In this document: positions 52,338-61,479 of the stretch, in pieces
Layout of the letters: every line of letters begins with the position of its first letter
Position numbering within the stretch: position 1 is the first letter of the stretch
DNA from: Chryseobacterium gleum
GTDB lineage: Bacteria > Bacteroidota > Bacteroidia > Flavobacteriales_D > Crocinitomicaceae
DNA: 64,000 bases
Assembly (NCBI GenBank): GCA_945897565.1
Contig: CAMDFN010000001.1
Span: 1 to 64,000 of the forward strand
Direction of reading: 5' to 3'
Program-made: the position numbers and the translations under genes
The notes under the pieces: generated by a model
Databases searched by the model: none
Told to the model about the DNA's origin: nothing
The model's input: the letters and a program-made list of their open reading frames with translations, nothing else

Positions 52338-53374
52338 TTGGTATACCCAATCAACTTGCGGTACTTCACCTCAACCTCTTTGAATTCCAAAACATCAGCG
52401 AGTTCAATGGTCGATTTAAGGGGCTCTGTCCGATCTGCCTTAGGTAATTCAGCCAAACGCAACTTTTGATTTTTAAGCACTTCGTTGACAATCTTTCGGA
52501 TTTCACGGGCATTTCCAAAACCATTTTGACGCTGCTCACTCAAATGAGAAATGTACTGCTCAATGATCGCATGCGCCTCTGTTGAGAGTACTTTTCCTTC
52601 TTTTTCAAACTGCTCCGTGCAAACTGTGATCAATTCAGATGTGCCGTGGTCCTCGAAGTTGAATAGTTTATCAAATCGAGATTTCAAACCAGGGTTGGAG
52701 GTCAAGAAATTCATCATTAACTCGTCATAGCCAGCAACAATGACAATAAATTTTCCGCGGTGGTCTTCCATCATTTTGAGTAAGGTGTCAACTGCCTCGA
52801 CCCCAAAATCTTGGTTTCCTCTTCCCACTAAATTATAAGCCTCATCGATGAATAAAATACCCCCAAAAGCTTCCTCGATTTTTTCTTTGGTCTGTTTGGC
52901 AGTATGCCCGATGTATTGTGCCACCAAGCCACCACGATCAACTTCAACCAAATGCCCTTTATCCAGCACGCCTAAACCTTTGTAGATATCGGCAATGATA
53001 CGTGCAACGGTTGTTTTTCCGGTTCCAGGATTACCCAAGAATACCATATGCAACGCAGATTTCTGATGGTCAAATTGTTCCTCTTCTATATCGTAGCGAA
53101 TCAGTTTTACCAATTCCTCCACTTCTGCTTTCAAAGTCTTGAGCCCAACGAGTTGCTGTAGTCTTTGGAGGGCATCATTCAAAATGGCTTCATCGTAACC
53201 TTGTTTCACAGGTTCTTTGGCCGCTTCAGCCAAAGATTTTTCATAAGCCGCATTGGCTCTTTTTCGTTCTTTAAATTCTTTATAGGATTCAAATAAAAAG
53301 AGTGCAAGCAAAAAGAGTAGGGTAAGGGATGCAAGAATACCCATTACCCCCATAATTATCCAAAAAATTGACAT
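52334..53374 (-). CDS. Membrane-anchored CbxX/CfxQ-type AAA+ ATPase
   Basis: 346 residues. An N-terminal helix (SIFWIIMGVMGILASLTLLFLLALFLF) anchors it; a charged helix (KEFKERKRANAAYEKSLAEA) links to the AAA+ core. Walker A is GNPGTGKTTVAR, Walker B GGILFIDEAYNL, with the pore-type loop QYIGHTAKQT and sensor region FGNAREIRKIV. CbxX/CfxQ proteins include Rubisco activases, but the fold is widespread and target proteins differ; no Rubisco is here. It is divergent from the STAND-module operon with only 45 nt between, so shared control is possible. Confidence 0.88.
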   Translation of the reverse strand: MSIFWIIMGVMGILASLTLLFLLALFLFESYKEFKERKRANAAYEKSLAEAAKEPVKQGYDEAILNDALQRLQQLVGLKTLKAEVEELVKLIRYDIEEEQFDHQKSALHMVFLGNPGTGKTTVARIIADIYKGLGVLDKGHLVEVDRGGLVAQYIGHTAKQTKEKIEEAFGGILFIDEAYNLVGRGNQDFGVEAVDTLLKMMEDHRGKFIVIVAGYDELMMNFLTSNPGLKSRFDKLFNFEDHGTSELITVCTEQFEKEGKVLSTEAHAIIEQYISHLSEQRQNGFGNAREIRKIVNEVLKNQKLRLAELPKADRTEPLKSTIELADVLEFKEVEVKYRKLIGYTN

Positions 53375-53419
53375 CAGAAAAGCAGTTTTTTAATATATTA
53401 ACGAAAGATACAAAAAGCC

Positions 53420-53623
53420 ATGCCAAAAGACAAACACCCTGAGCGCCCACCAAGAGATAATAGCCGCATGATCTGGGAGCCAAGAAAGGTGATCAAGTCC
53501 ATAGATATCCCTCTCAATGAAGGAATAACTTGTGTGCTTGGCGCTGCGCAAAGCTGCACCAATACCAAAAAATGTAACCGCAAGAATACCTGCAATGAAT
53601 CGTTGAAACCATTTTTTAAATGA
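53420..53623 (+). CDS. Possible small Cys-containing protein (doubtful)
   Basis: 67-codon frame MPKDKHPERPPRDNS...; its TGA overlaps the next ATG (ATGA at 53620), the arrangement of coupled genes. The C-terminal third has four Cys (TCVL, QSC, KKC, NTC). Against it: the opposite strand of the same stretch reads as a plausible hydrophobic protein end (frame from about 53626 down to a TAA at about 53391, with RFIAGILAVTFFGIGAAL and SWWALRVFVFWHGFLYL), which has no start codon and could be a 5'-truncated gene remnant. I cannot decide between a small gene and the antisense of a relic. Confidence 0.3.
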   Translation: MPKDKHPERPPRDNSRMIWEPRKVIKSIDIPLNEGITCVLGAAQSCTNTKKCNRKNTCNESLKPFFK

Positions 53624-56600
53624 ACCAGCACCTCGAACCCACTTACCTCCGCTACATCTACGATGGCCTCATTAAAGGAAGCATTCATCCGGAGAATGCC
53701 GCAGAATTGCCAGACGGTCTCATTGGCATGTACGAAGAAGCCTTCGACGAGCGAACTTCCGTTGTTGAACGCCAAAAACTACTGCAACGCTTTGCCATTT
53801 GGGCACTATTAAAAAAAGAAGTGAGCGCTGCTTTTGTTGCCGAAATATTGGGCGAAACGGAAGACGACATCCAAGATTTCATTTCCAACTACAGCGCCTG
53901 GTTCAACAGCCCGGAAAGTGGCAAATACCAGTTGTACCATGAGCGCTTGAAAGTGTATTTGTTGCAGAAGTTGAGTGAGGGGGAGGTTCATATGCTTCAC
54001 GAGAAATTAATCGGAAGATTAGAACAAGCCATAGAAGAACAAAAAGCAGATGAATTTGAGTGGTATGGGTTGGAGTTTTTGGGTGTCCACTTGTGTGTTC
54101 AGGCAAGGGGGAATACAGCACTTTATTCAGTAAAACTATTACAACTTGCAGAGAACGAGTCTTTCAAAACTAGACAATATTTAATGTCCGCATCTTTTGA
54201 ATGGACTTATTCCACCTTGGATCAGATTAAATCCTACTTTTTTTCGATAAATGATTTAGATGTCTCGTTGCGAATCGAGATACTTTTTGCAGAAATATTT
54301 CACAAAGAAAAAAACAGCTTTTCAGAATTATTAAGCTTTATAGAGCAAGAAAATCTTAACCTTTTTATAAAAAGATTTAGTGCTTTAAAAGGCGAGTCAA
54401 AAATAGAAATTGAGAACTTTTTCTATTTATCTATTTTCATGTTGGATAGAATCTGTGCTTTCACGTTTAGTTCCGAGAAAATAAAAAATCAGTTTCTAGT
54501 TGCTACGGCCAAAGTTCTTGACGACAACATTCCAAATGACATAGATCAATTTGATTGGGAGCGAATTATATCTCCCAACCACGTTGTAAAAATTATAGAA
54601 AATTTAATTGAAATCAACCTTGAAAATATTCTGATTTCTAGAACTAGGTTAAATATCGACAATTGGAGAGTTGACGAAGAGAAAAAGAAACAAGCTGGAC
54701 TCGAAAAAAATCGGGTCAAAGCAGATATTTTATCAGAAACAAAAGATGTCAATGAAAAACTACCACCGCTTGAAATAAAGAATATTAAGGGGAAAAGAAA
54801 AAGCGTTGAGGCGCAGATTGAGTATTTAAAGGCGCTCTGGGAAAATAATGAAATCGAACGATCTTGGGAATTATTAGAAGAAATTAAAATCCAACTAAAA
54901 ACGTTTCCATCATTTAACTTTTATTTTCCCTACAGAATTTCAAGTTTAGGGATAACACGGATTAGAACTAGAAATTCATGTTGGTATTTTGGACAAGTTT
55001 TGGATGTAATTGGGTTTGGAACATTGCCACTTGAAAAATTTCTTAATCAATTAAGCTTTTTCAGAGTTTTAAATCCGATAAAATACAAAGAATACAGCTC
55101 GTGGTACTTCCATTATTACTATTTAGCCCAAAGCGAACTGAGGAGTCAAAATGCTGATCAAATTTTCAATGGTCAAGATATAGTTCATGTTCTAGAATTT
55201 GTTTCCGATATTCTCAACCCAGAAATTGCGTTTAAGCCGGAGGAACCAAGATTTTATGATTCATTGATTTCAACTTTGATCTTTTACGGTGAATTTAATA
55301 CAGCCTTAAATTTCATTGAAAAGCTTTCCATTGAATTTGACTTTGATGATTCGACAATTATCAATAATGCTGAATCATGGCGAGTTAGTATTTATTCAAA
55401 ATGGACTTTTGCATTTTTAGAAAAAGGTCAATTCGATCATGCAATAAATCTCTTAGGCAAATTGTCTTTGCCGTATTTCAAAGATATTATTAGGAAAACA
55501 CTTAGCTCATATTACTTAACACTTGGAGATATAAAAAATGCCGTCTTTTGGGCACTCGAAGTTTCTGAGGATAAAAGTGAATTTATAAAGTACTTGTCGT
55601 CACAAATATCAGAGATGCAATTTGAAGTATTTATCAAATGTCTTTTGCGTTTCTATCCTAAGAATAATTTTGCGACCTCAGTTATTGACTTGATAAACAT
55701 CGTTGATGCTGGAATTATTAAGCTCATTCGCGACGAATCAGCTAATTTTTGGAGTAATGTATGGTTTCTACTTCTATTACATCAGAAAGGAAGAATTGAC
55801 GATGGAACGTTCAAGTATACTTTGAAGTCACTAATAGATAATATTCCTGCAAATGATATTAAGGTAAATTTCTGTGTTCAACTCTATGGTTTATTGTGTG
55901 TTCACAAGAAGGAAAAAGGTTTTGACTTTTTACTTAAGGAAATTAAAAATCAGAAGAATATAGAAAATATTAACTCAGATGCACCATGGGGTTCTAAGCA
56001 CCATGACTTGTTTAAAAATATAGAACATAAGATATTAACAGCAGTAGATCGATACAGCCCATTAAATTTTTGGCTAAAACTTAAAATATTATCTACTATC
56101 CATACACTTAACTTTTATCGACCAATTAATAGTAAGTCAGTGATCAACTACTTTGTAAAATCAATATTTAAATCTTTTTTTAGGTTTTTTTATTATTTGA
56201 TTGTTTCAATAAGAGTATTATTCTTCCCTCAGATATTTTCAAAATTTAAAATGAATAAGAGTATGAAAACTGTTCAGAAATACCTTGACCAAGGTGATTT
56301 AGAACTTTCGATAAAAGAATTTTTAGAATTGGAAAAATTTCAGATTCATCCATATTCCAATGGGCTTGAGTTTTTTGAGTTACTGTTTTCAAAAATACAA
56401 AGTCAAGAAAAAATGTCTGATTTTGCTGTTATTTGTGGGTATACAAATGCTTGGGAACATCAGAAGCAAAAGAATTTTGTTCTCAACTTTCTCGGATTGG
56501 ACTTGAAATTCCAAAGAAATAAAGCCTATTTCGGCAATTTAAACCAGTTGCTTAACCCAAGTTCAATTTCAATAGAGGCTGTTATTAAAAGTTCCCATTT

Positions 56601-56742
56601 CTTTGAAGGAAATAGAAATTTCAGGTTCGCAACACTCTATAAATACGCTGTTCAAGTAATCTTAACTTCTGGGCAGAGTCAACAATTTGAAAAAATGATG
56701 AATTTAGACGTGTACAAAAAAATTTACAAAGCTCAACAATAA
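53620..56742 (+). CDS. STAND-type winged-helix module with long helical tail, sensor A
   Basis: 1040 residues. Residues 4-119 (HLEPTYLRYIYDGL... LLQKLS) resemble the winged-helix region that follows the NTPase of STAND/NACHT proteins (PTYLRYIYDGLIKG, ELPDGLIGMYEEAF, YQLYHERLKVYLLQKL). No NTPase precedes it. The remaining ~920 residues are helical and A+T-rich, with TPR-like pairs at ~550-650 (FNTALNFIEKLS, FDHAINLLGKLS, LGDIKNAVFWALEVS) and a hydrophobic segment at ~850-870 (FRFFYYLIVSIRVLFF). Such tails in STAND proteins recognise ligands. Abuts the next gene with zero spacing. Probable function: sensor half of a split STAND protein. Confidence 0.75.
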   Translation: MNQHLEPTYLRYIYDGLIKGSIHPENAAELPDGLIGMYEEAFDERTSVVERQKLLQRFAIWALLKKEVSAAFVAEILGETEDDIQDFISNYSAWFNSPESGKYQLYHERLKVYLLQKLSEGEVHMLHEKLIGRLEQAIEEQKADEFEWYGLEFLGVHLCVQARGNTALYSVKLLQLAENESFKTRQYLMSASFEWTYSTLDQIKSYFFSINDLDVSLRIEILFAEIFHKEKNSFSELLSFIEQENLNLFIKRFSALKGESKIEIENFFYLSIFMLDRICAFTFSSEKIKNQFLVATAKVLDDNIPNDIDQFDWERIISPNHVVKIIENLIEINLENILISRTRLNIDNWRVDEEKKKQAGLEKNRVKADILSETKDVNEKLPPLEIKNIKGKRKSVEAQIEYLKALWENNEIERSWELLEEIKIQLKTFPSFNFYFPYRISSLGITRIRTRNSCWYFGQVLDVIGFGTLPLEKFLNQLSFFRVLNPIKYKEYSSWYFHYYYLAQSELRSQNADQIFNGQDIVHVLEFVSDILNPEIAFKPEEPRFYDSLISTLIFYGEFNTALNFIEKLSIEFDFDDSTIINNAESWRVSIYSKWTFAFLEKGQFDHAINLLGKLSLPYFKDIIRKTLSSYYLTLGDIKNAVFWALEVSEDKSEFIKYLSSQISEMQFEVFIKCLLRFYPKNNFATSVIDLINIVDAGIIKLIRDESANFWSNVWFLLLLHQKGRIDDGTFKYTLKSLIDNIPANDIKVNFCVQLYGLLCVHKKEKGFDFLLKEIKNQKNIENINSDAPWGSKHHDLFKNIEHKILTAVDRYSPLNFWLKLKILSTIHTLNFYRPINSKSVINYFVKSIFKSFFRFFYYLIVSIRVLFFPQIFSKFKMNKSMKTVQKYLDQGDLELSIKEFLELEKFQIHPYSNGLEFFELLFSKIQSQEKMSDFAVICGYTNAWEHQKQKNFVLNFLGLDLKFQRNKAYFGNLNQLLNPSSISIEAVIKSSHFFEGNRNFRFATLYKYAVQVILTSGQSQQFEKMMNLDVYKKIYKAQQ
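53629..53976 (+). repeat. Conserved winged-helix block, copy A
   Basis: 348-bp coding block (116 residues) shared with 56749-57096. By eye the proteins differ at 10 of 116 positions, mostly conservative, and most DNA differences are silent third positions. The two genes diverge abruptly after the shared TTGAGTGA. Confidence 0.9.
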
Positions 56743-59007
56743 ATGCCCCACCTCGAACCCACCTACCTCCGCTACATCTACGATGGTCTAAACAAAGGAA
56801 GTATCCATCCAGAGAATTCCGCAGAATTACCGGACGGCCTAATTGGCATGTACGAAGAAGCCTTTGAGGAGCGCAAATCAGTTATCGAACGCCAAAAACT
56901 ATTGCAGCGATTTGCGATCTGGGCATTATTGAAGAAAGAAGTAAGCGCTGCCTTTGTTGCCGAAGTAGTGGGCGAATCCGAAGACGACATTCAAGAATTC
57001 ATTTCCACATACAGTGCCTGGTTCAATAGCCCCGAAAGCGGTAAATACCAATTGTACCACGAGCGCTTGAAGGTGTATTTGTTGCAGAAGTTGAGTGATT
57101 TTGAGATCAAATATTTGAATAGATTAATAATAGATAAAGTCCTATATAAGGAAGGCAATGAATTTGAAATATACAAAGTAGAGTTTTTAGTTTTTCATCT
57201 GTTAACTAACGATGATTTTTCTAAAGCATATGATTTTTTAATAGATTATCAAACTTATCTAGTTGCTGATAAGCATTTTCAATCAGATATTTTTCTTCAA
57301 TTTCAACTTGACTTATGTATTCGGAAGTTTGCTCAATTAGAAAAGGAATCTGAAGTTTTAAAATTGATAAGAATACAATATAGACAATTAGATGTTAGCC
57401 TTAATAAGGTGATAACAAACCCCTTAGTTTTATTTGATGCTATTTCATTAATTGATACAATAGAAGTTTCAAAGCGATTGAATTTAAAACAACGGATATC
57501 TTTTTGGCAAGATGTATTAATCAAATTGATTCAAAATCTCGATGATTTAATTAATGTTAATGAAGTCCTTAAAAGATTTGATAATTCTGTAGAAAGTTTT
57601 CAAATTATTGATCGTAATAGCAATCACCAATTTAAATTTGACGCGATTTCACGAAAGAATTTTTTTCTTTTAATTAATTATCTTTTGGATAATAATATCG
57701 AAGTTAATTGGCTAATTAATCGATTTGATTGGTTGCCAGATTATTCTTTATCACGAGATGCAATTTTGGATGATGAAGAATATTTTTCTGATTTTAAAAT
57801 GATTCAAGGAAATAACAAAGAAAAAATTTTAGAACATTTTAAAGAATCATTAAAAATAAAAACATTTAGTGATTTGTATAGAAGTGAAACTTGGTGTTTA
57901 AAATTCATTTTAAGGCTTGCTGAACTTAATATTCAGAATCAAACTCGAAAAATATTATTTAATGAGATTAATAATTCCATAGTTTTTAATCAAACTAAAG
58001 AACAAGTTTTATACTGTTATGCGCAAAAATATAAATTGTCCTTCCTTCCTTTTGGAATAAGTGATGAAAATTGGAAAAACAAAATAAATGATGGAATTGA
58101 TGGTCACGCATGTTTAAAATTATTATTGAAAGAACTTGATAGTGAATTGATCGTAAATAATGAAAATTTGAAATGTTTGTTCCTTGATTGTCTTTATGAG
58201 ATTTGTTCAATTACTGAAGGGGAGTTTGCGGATTACACAATCCAAGATGAACTCCTTGAAGAAATGATTCTATTATTTTTAGTTATATACACCAATGTTG
58301 GAATCGATAAATTTATTAGAGCAATCGATTTTTTTTCATTGAACTTCCAAATATCATTATGGAATGAATATGTTGGTGAGACTGGTCCATTGAATCTCAA
58401 TGAAACTATTTATGAAACTGTTCTTCCGTTTATTCTTAAATATGATAATAGAGAGAACAATGTCGCATCGTTGTTAAAAAGCCAGACCGTTAAAAAATGC
58501 GAAATCATATTGTGTTTTTGCGATATTTATAAAGAAAGCACGTTCGAAGTGAAAAATATTCCAAAGTTTATTCTGAGTGAATTAACCAATTATTTCCATG
58601 ATGAACCGGAATGTTTATTTCATATCATAGCATGTCTAAAAATAGATATAAACCTTGTATATCAGAACTTAATATATGAAAATAAACTTAATTTTAAAAG
58701 TGCAGTACTTTTTGTCTATCAGTCTTTTTTAACACAGGATATTTTAGAAAAAATAGAGGTACAGACGTGTGATGACTTAAATTCAGAAAATATAACTTTT
58801 TTAGAACCTCTGCTACAGAAAGTGCTCATTCACCTTATAAATTCTGATTTAACATCAAAGAAATTATTATCACAATTATTGGATACCATGATCAACTCTA
58901 AAAGATATTACGACATAACGGATTTATTGAATATATGTAATAATAAATCCTTTATATATATGAAATTCAGGAATGATTTTAAATATGCAAATCAGCTAAT
59001 TTCTTAA
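56743..59007 (+). CDS. STAND-type winged-helix module with divergent helical tail, sensor B
   Basis: 754 residues. Residues 3-118 are ~91% identical to the N-terminal block of the preceding gene. Beyond that only faint similarity remains for ~40 residues (EIKYLNRLIIDKV.. NEFEIYKVEFLVFHLL against EVHMLHEKLIGRLEQA.. DEFEWYGLEFLGVHL), after which the tail differs completely. The tail is very A+T-rich, Ile/Lys/Asn-rich and helical, without recognisable repeats or membrane helices. It starts right at the previous stop codon (TAAATG) and ends 2 nt before the next gene. It looks like an alternative sensor for the same NTPase. Confidence 0.75.
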   Translation: MPHLEPTYLRYIYDGLNKGSIHPENSAELPDGLIGMYEEAFEERKSVIERQKLLQRFAIWALLKKEVSAAFVAEVVGESEDDIQEFISTYSAWFNSPESGKYQLYHERLKVYLLQKLSDFEIKYLNRLIIDKVLYKEGNEFEIYKVEFLVFHLLTNDDFSKAYDFLIDYQTYLVADKHFQSDIFLQFQLDLCIRKFAQLEKESEVLKLIRIQYRQLDVSLNKVITNPLVLFDAISLIDTIEVSKRLNLKQRISFWQDVLIKLIQNLDDLINVNEVLKRFDNSVESFQIIDRNSNHQFKFDAISRKNFFLLINYLLDNNIEVNWLINRFDWLPDYSLSRDAILDDEEYFSDFKMIQGNNKEKILEHFKESLKIKTFSDLYRSETWCLKFILRLAELNIQNQTRKILFNEINNSIVFNQTKEQVLYCYAQKYKLSFLPFGISDENWKNKINDGIDGHACLKLLLKELDSELIVNNENLKCLFLDCLYEICSITEGEFADYTIQDELLEEMILLFLVIYTNVGIDKFIRAIDFFSLNFQISLWNEYVGETGPLNLNETIYETVLPFILKYDNRENNVASLLKSQTVKKCEIILCFCDIYKESTFEVKNIPKFILSELTNYFHDEPECLFHIIACLKIDINLVYQNLIYENKLNFKSAVLFVYQSFLTQDILEKIEVQTCDDLNSENITFLEPLLQKVLIHLINSDLTSKKLLSQLLDTMINSKRYYDITDLLNICNNKSFIYMKFRNDFKYANQLIS
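56749..57096 (+). repeat. Conserved winged-helix block, copy B
   Basis: Second copy of the 348-bp block at 53629-53976. Identity starts at CAC CTC GAA, directly after each gene's own start codons (ATG AAC CAG in A, ATG CCC in B), and ends at TTG AGT. Confidence 0.9.
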
Positions 59008-59009
59008 GA

Positions 59010-59720
59010 ATGAACAAAGAAACTCACCCATTTCTAGAACTTGGTAAAGTGCCAAATGCTACCAAATTAATACTCGGTTCATTTCCAGTATATTCTATTA
59101 CGTTGCCTGATTCGGAGGATAAACAGAGAATTCGTAAAAGTGACGGCACAGTTCCATTTTTTTATGGTAGTTGTCGAAGTAGTTTTTGGGGGCTTTATCA
59201 TTTGTACATTGATAGTAGATTGCAAGTGCCGGTAAAACCAGAACTTGCAATTCAAAGCCTAAAAAACCATAGTATTTCTATTTCTGATATTATTTCTGAG
59301 TGTAAAAGGAATGGAATAAGTGCTTTGGATTCAGATTTGTCGAAGCGAGTTTACAATATTGAAATGATGAATGAATTCTTAAATTCCGGAGTTACCAAAA
59401 TATTGTGCACATCTAAAGGAGTGATGGAAATGTTTCATGATCATGTTGTAAAGAAATCAAAAACATTAATTTATCAAGAGTCTGAGTCATTAAAATGGCA
59501 ATCTCAAATCATTTCAAAACTAAAAGGAGATGATTCGCAAATCAAAAAGCTAATTTGTAAGCAGTATCTTTTCAAAGGAAAAACAGTTAGATTAATTTCA
59601 ATTCCTTCGCCTGGTTCACCACAAAGACAATTGAAACAATTTGGTTTTGCAGGTTATGATTGGCGAGAATATGCTGATAAGTATTTTGAATTTTCATTTA
59701 AATGGTTAAACCAAAACTAA
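59010..59720 (+). CDS. Uracil-DNA-glycosylase-fold protein
   Basis: 236 residues. The layout of motifs follows the UDG superfamily (MUG/family-like): LILGSFPVYSI at ~20-30 (motif A position), FFYGSCRSSFWGLYHL (~50-65, the region equivalent to YYGxPRNxFW), ISISDIISECKRNGISALDSDL (~90-112), KILCTSKGVMEMF (central strand) and RLISIPSPGSPQR (~197-209, the S-P motif B position). The typical Asn/Asp of motif A is not obvious, so catalytic competence is uncertain. It starts 2 nt after sensor B in the same operon. It could excise modified bases, for example from phage DNA, or only bind DNA. Confidence 0.65.
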   Translation: MNKETHPFLELGKVPNATKLILGSFPVYSITLPDSEDKQRIRKSDGTVPFFYGSCRSSFWGLYHLYIDSRLQVPVKPELAIQSLKNHSISISDIISECKRNGISALDSDLSKRVYNIEMMNEFLNSGVTKILCTSKGVMEMFHDHVVKKSKTLIYQESESLKWQSQIISKLKGDDSQIKKLICKQYLFKGKTVRLISIPSPGSPQRQLKQFGFAGYDWREYADKYFEFSFKWLNQN

Positions 59721-59725
59721 TTACT

Positions 59726-59959
59726 ATGTACTATTTCTACATCAACTATCCAAATTTTAAAGATCGAACAATTTTAATCCATCATGGTGATTGTGGCCAA
59801 TGTAAAGATGGAAATGGAATGTTTGATTCTGGAAGTAATGAAAAAGGCTTTTGGGCCGGGCCATTCAAAGAATTTAGTCATGCGGAAGAAGCACTAAAAA
59901 ATCTGATACATCTATTTAATTACCAGCCAGAAATTGGAAATCACTCATGTTGCAAATAA
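59726..59959 (+). CDS. Small protein with GDCGQC motif
   Basis: 77 residues from ATG 59726 (MYYFYINYPNFKDRTILIHHG), 5 nt after the UDG-like gene. The motif HHGDCGQCKDGNGMFDSGSNEKGFWAGPF is similar to small proteins I have seen in plasmid and island contexts (YYFYINYP... H.G.C..C). Two Cys in GDCGQC and a C-terminal CC could bind metal. No known function. The last 13 nt overlap the HEPN gene, so translation is coupled. Confidence 0.6.
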   Translation: MYYFYINYPNFKDRTILIHHGDCGQCKDGNGMFDSGSNEKGFWAGPFKEFSHAEEALKNLIHLFNYQPEIGNHSCCK

Positions 59960-61473
59960 AGAACTCCAACCTCCCACCACGCCTCCTCCAAAAAATCCAG
60001 GCGGTTCAATCTGAAGACGATGCTTACGCGGCGGATGAACTCGTTGAATTAGGCGAAGAAATTCTGTCGCAATTGGCTGCGAAGGGTATTGCCGTCTATT
60101 TGCAGCAAGCGAAGCAGAAAGAAGTGTTTAACGACTTTTTGATTTCGTTGTTTTTGTCGAATGGGCATGCTTATAACGCAGGGCCGTTGTATCGTTGGGC
60201 TGCTAATATGCTCAAAGATGCTGATGGGGCAGAAGCGGCGCTTTTGAAACCTTTTTTCTGGGAAGAGAAGGATGGTAAACAAGTATTGAATGAGGCAATT
60301 CATCATTTGGCGAGTTTGAGAAATGCCGTGATGCACGGATTTTTTGTTTTGCCACCCGAGCGAAATAGGGAAGAGGCGAAAAAAATGGAAGCTATTCTGG
60401 CTCAGATGAACCAGGCAGGTTTGTTTGAAAAGCAGTTTGGAGCGTTCCATTTTGTGGATACGCAAGGATTCAACGGACATTGGAATATTACAGATGCGCA
60501 AGCTTGGAGTGCTTTTGATGCGCAATTTGCGTTCGGTCAGTTGGCGGCACGGGTAGCGCATGAGTATGCGCCAAGTTTTAGAACGGAAGAGCAGCAATTC
60601 GCATTGGAACAATTTGAAGAAAATACAAAGGTTTCCGATGAAGTTGCTTCGTTGCTTCAAAAGGGCAAGGGCGCATTGGTGGCTTGGTATAAGCCAGGAG
60701 CTGAACAAGGAGCTTCTGCTTATAAGCAATTTGTCCAGCGACTAGATACGTCAATTTTTCATCCGGTTTATTACGCATTACATCCAAACGGTGCTACGTT
60801 TACGGCCTCTTTTTTAGAGCAAGAATTAGCCAAGAGTTTGTTTGCATTGACAAGTGATGAAAAGGCGCTCAAAGACCCTTGGAAGTTTTTGAAGGCTCAA
60901 AAAGGGAAGCTGTCCAAAAAGATTGTAGTTGTGCTTCATGATGTGCATATTGCACTTTTCAGCCCGAATCACCTGACTAACTTGTTCAATGCTTTTTACG
61001 ATGCCGAGATTCCTGTTTTGGCCACAGCTTGGCATTATCCATACTTGAAACGATTCTTCAATAGTTCAGTTGAATTAGTAGGATCTAATAGTGCGGTTCA
61101 GGATGCCGCTATTCAATTTTCTTTGCATAATTACCTGCGCTTCAAAGGCCCAAGTGAGGAGCAAGAGACAGAGCGTTTGGCCTACACACAACTCAAGGAA
61201 ATCACCTCAAAACTTCAACATGAAATAGAGGAGAAGCAAAGTGTGGTTGCACGACGTTTTGCCGATGAAAATAAGTATCCGATAGAATTTGTGCACGAAG
61301 CATTCGGGATACTTTCGCCTTTTTATAGCCTAGACAAGCAACCATTTATTCAAGATGAAGTAGATGAACTCTATGGCTTCCCCAAAACCATTGAAGAAAG
61401 CTCCAGAATTTTCCTAACTTTAGGAAGGCGAGATGTGAAATTAGAGTATCAGCATAAAGTACTACATAAATAA
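59947..61473 (+). CDS. HEPN-domain protein with degenerate P-loop NTPase fold
   Basis: 508 residues. A helical N-terminal domain ends with LASLRNAVMHGFF, an Rx4H motif (R125, H130) typical of HEPN domains, many of which are RNases in defence systems. From ~230 the order mimics a STAND NTPase: a hydrophobic strand and a Gly-containing loop without GK (LVAWYKPGAEQGASAYKQF, ~244-262), a second strand (FHPVYYALHPNG), and a Walker B-like strand (KKIVVVLHDVHIALF, ~324-338) followed by IPVLATAWHYP. The P-loop Lys is lost, so ATP hydrolysis is unlikely. It may act with the NTPase encoded at 62115. Confidence 0.6.
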   Translation: MLQIKNSNLPPRLLQKIQAVQSEDDAYAADELVELGEEILSQLAAKGIAVYLQQAKQKEVFNDFLISLFLSNGHAYNAGPLYRWAANMLKDADGAEAALLKPFFWEEKDGKQVLNEAIHHLASLRNAVMHGFFVLPPERNREEAKKMEAILAQMNQAGLFEKQFGAFHFVDTQGFNGHWNITDAQAWSAFDAQFAFGQLAARVAHEYAPSFRTEEQQFALEQFEENTKVSDEVASLLQKGKGALVAWYKPGAEQGASAYKQFVQRLDTSIFHPVYYALHPNGATFTASFLEQELAKSLFALTSDEKALKDPWKFLKAQKGKLSKKIVVVLHDVHIALFSPNHLTNLFNAFYDAEIPVLATAWHYPYLKRFFNSSVELVGSNSAVQDAAIQFSLHNYLRFKGPSEEQETERLAYTQLKEITSKLQHEIEEKQSVVARRFADENKYPIEFVHEAFGILSPFYSLDKQPFIQDEVDELYGFPKTIEESSRIFLTLGRRDVKLEYQHKVLHK

Positions 61474-61479
61474 ATCAAA

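Noticed and set aside
53398-53775. 125-codon minus-strand frame over the start of sensor A
   Set aside because: Half of it is antisense to the conserved winged-helix block, so it is a shadow; a different minus frame (see finding at 53385) is the more protein-like one.
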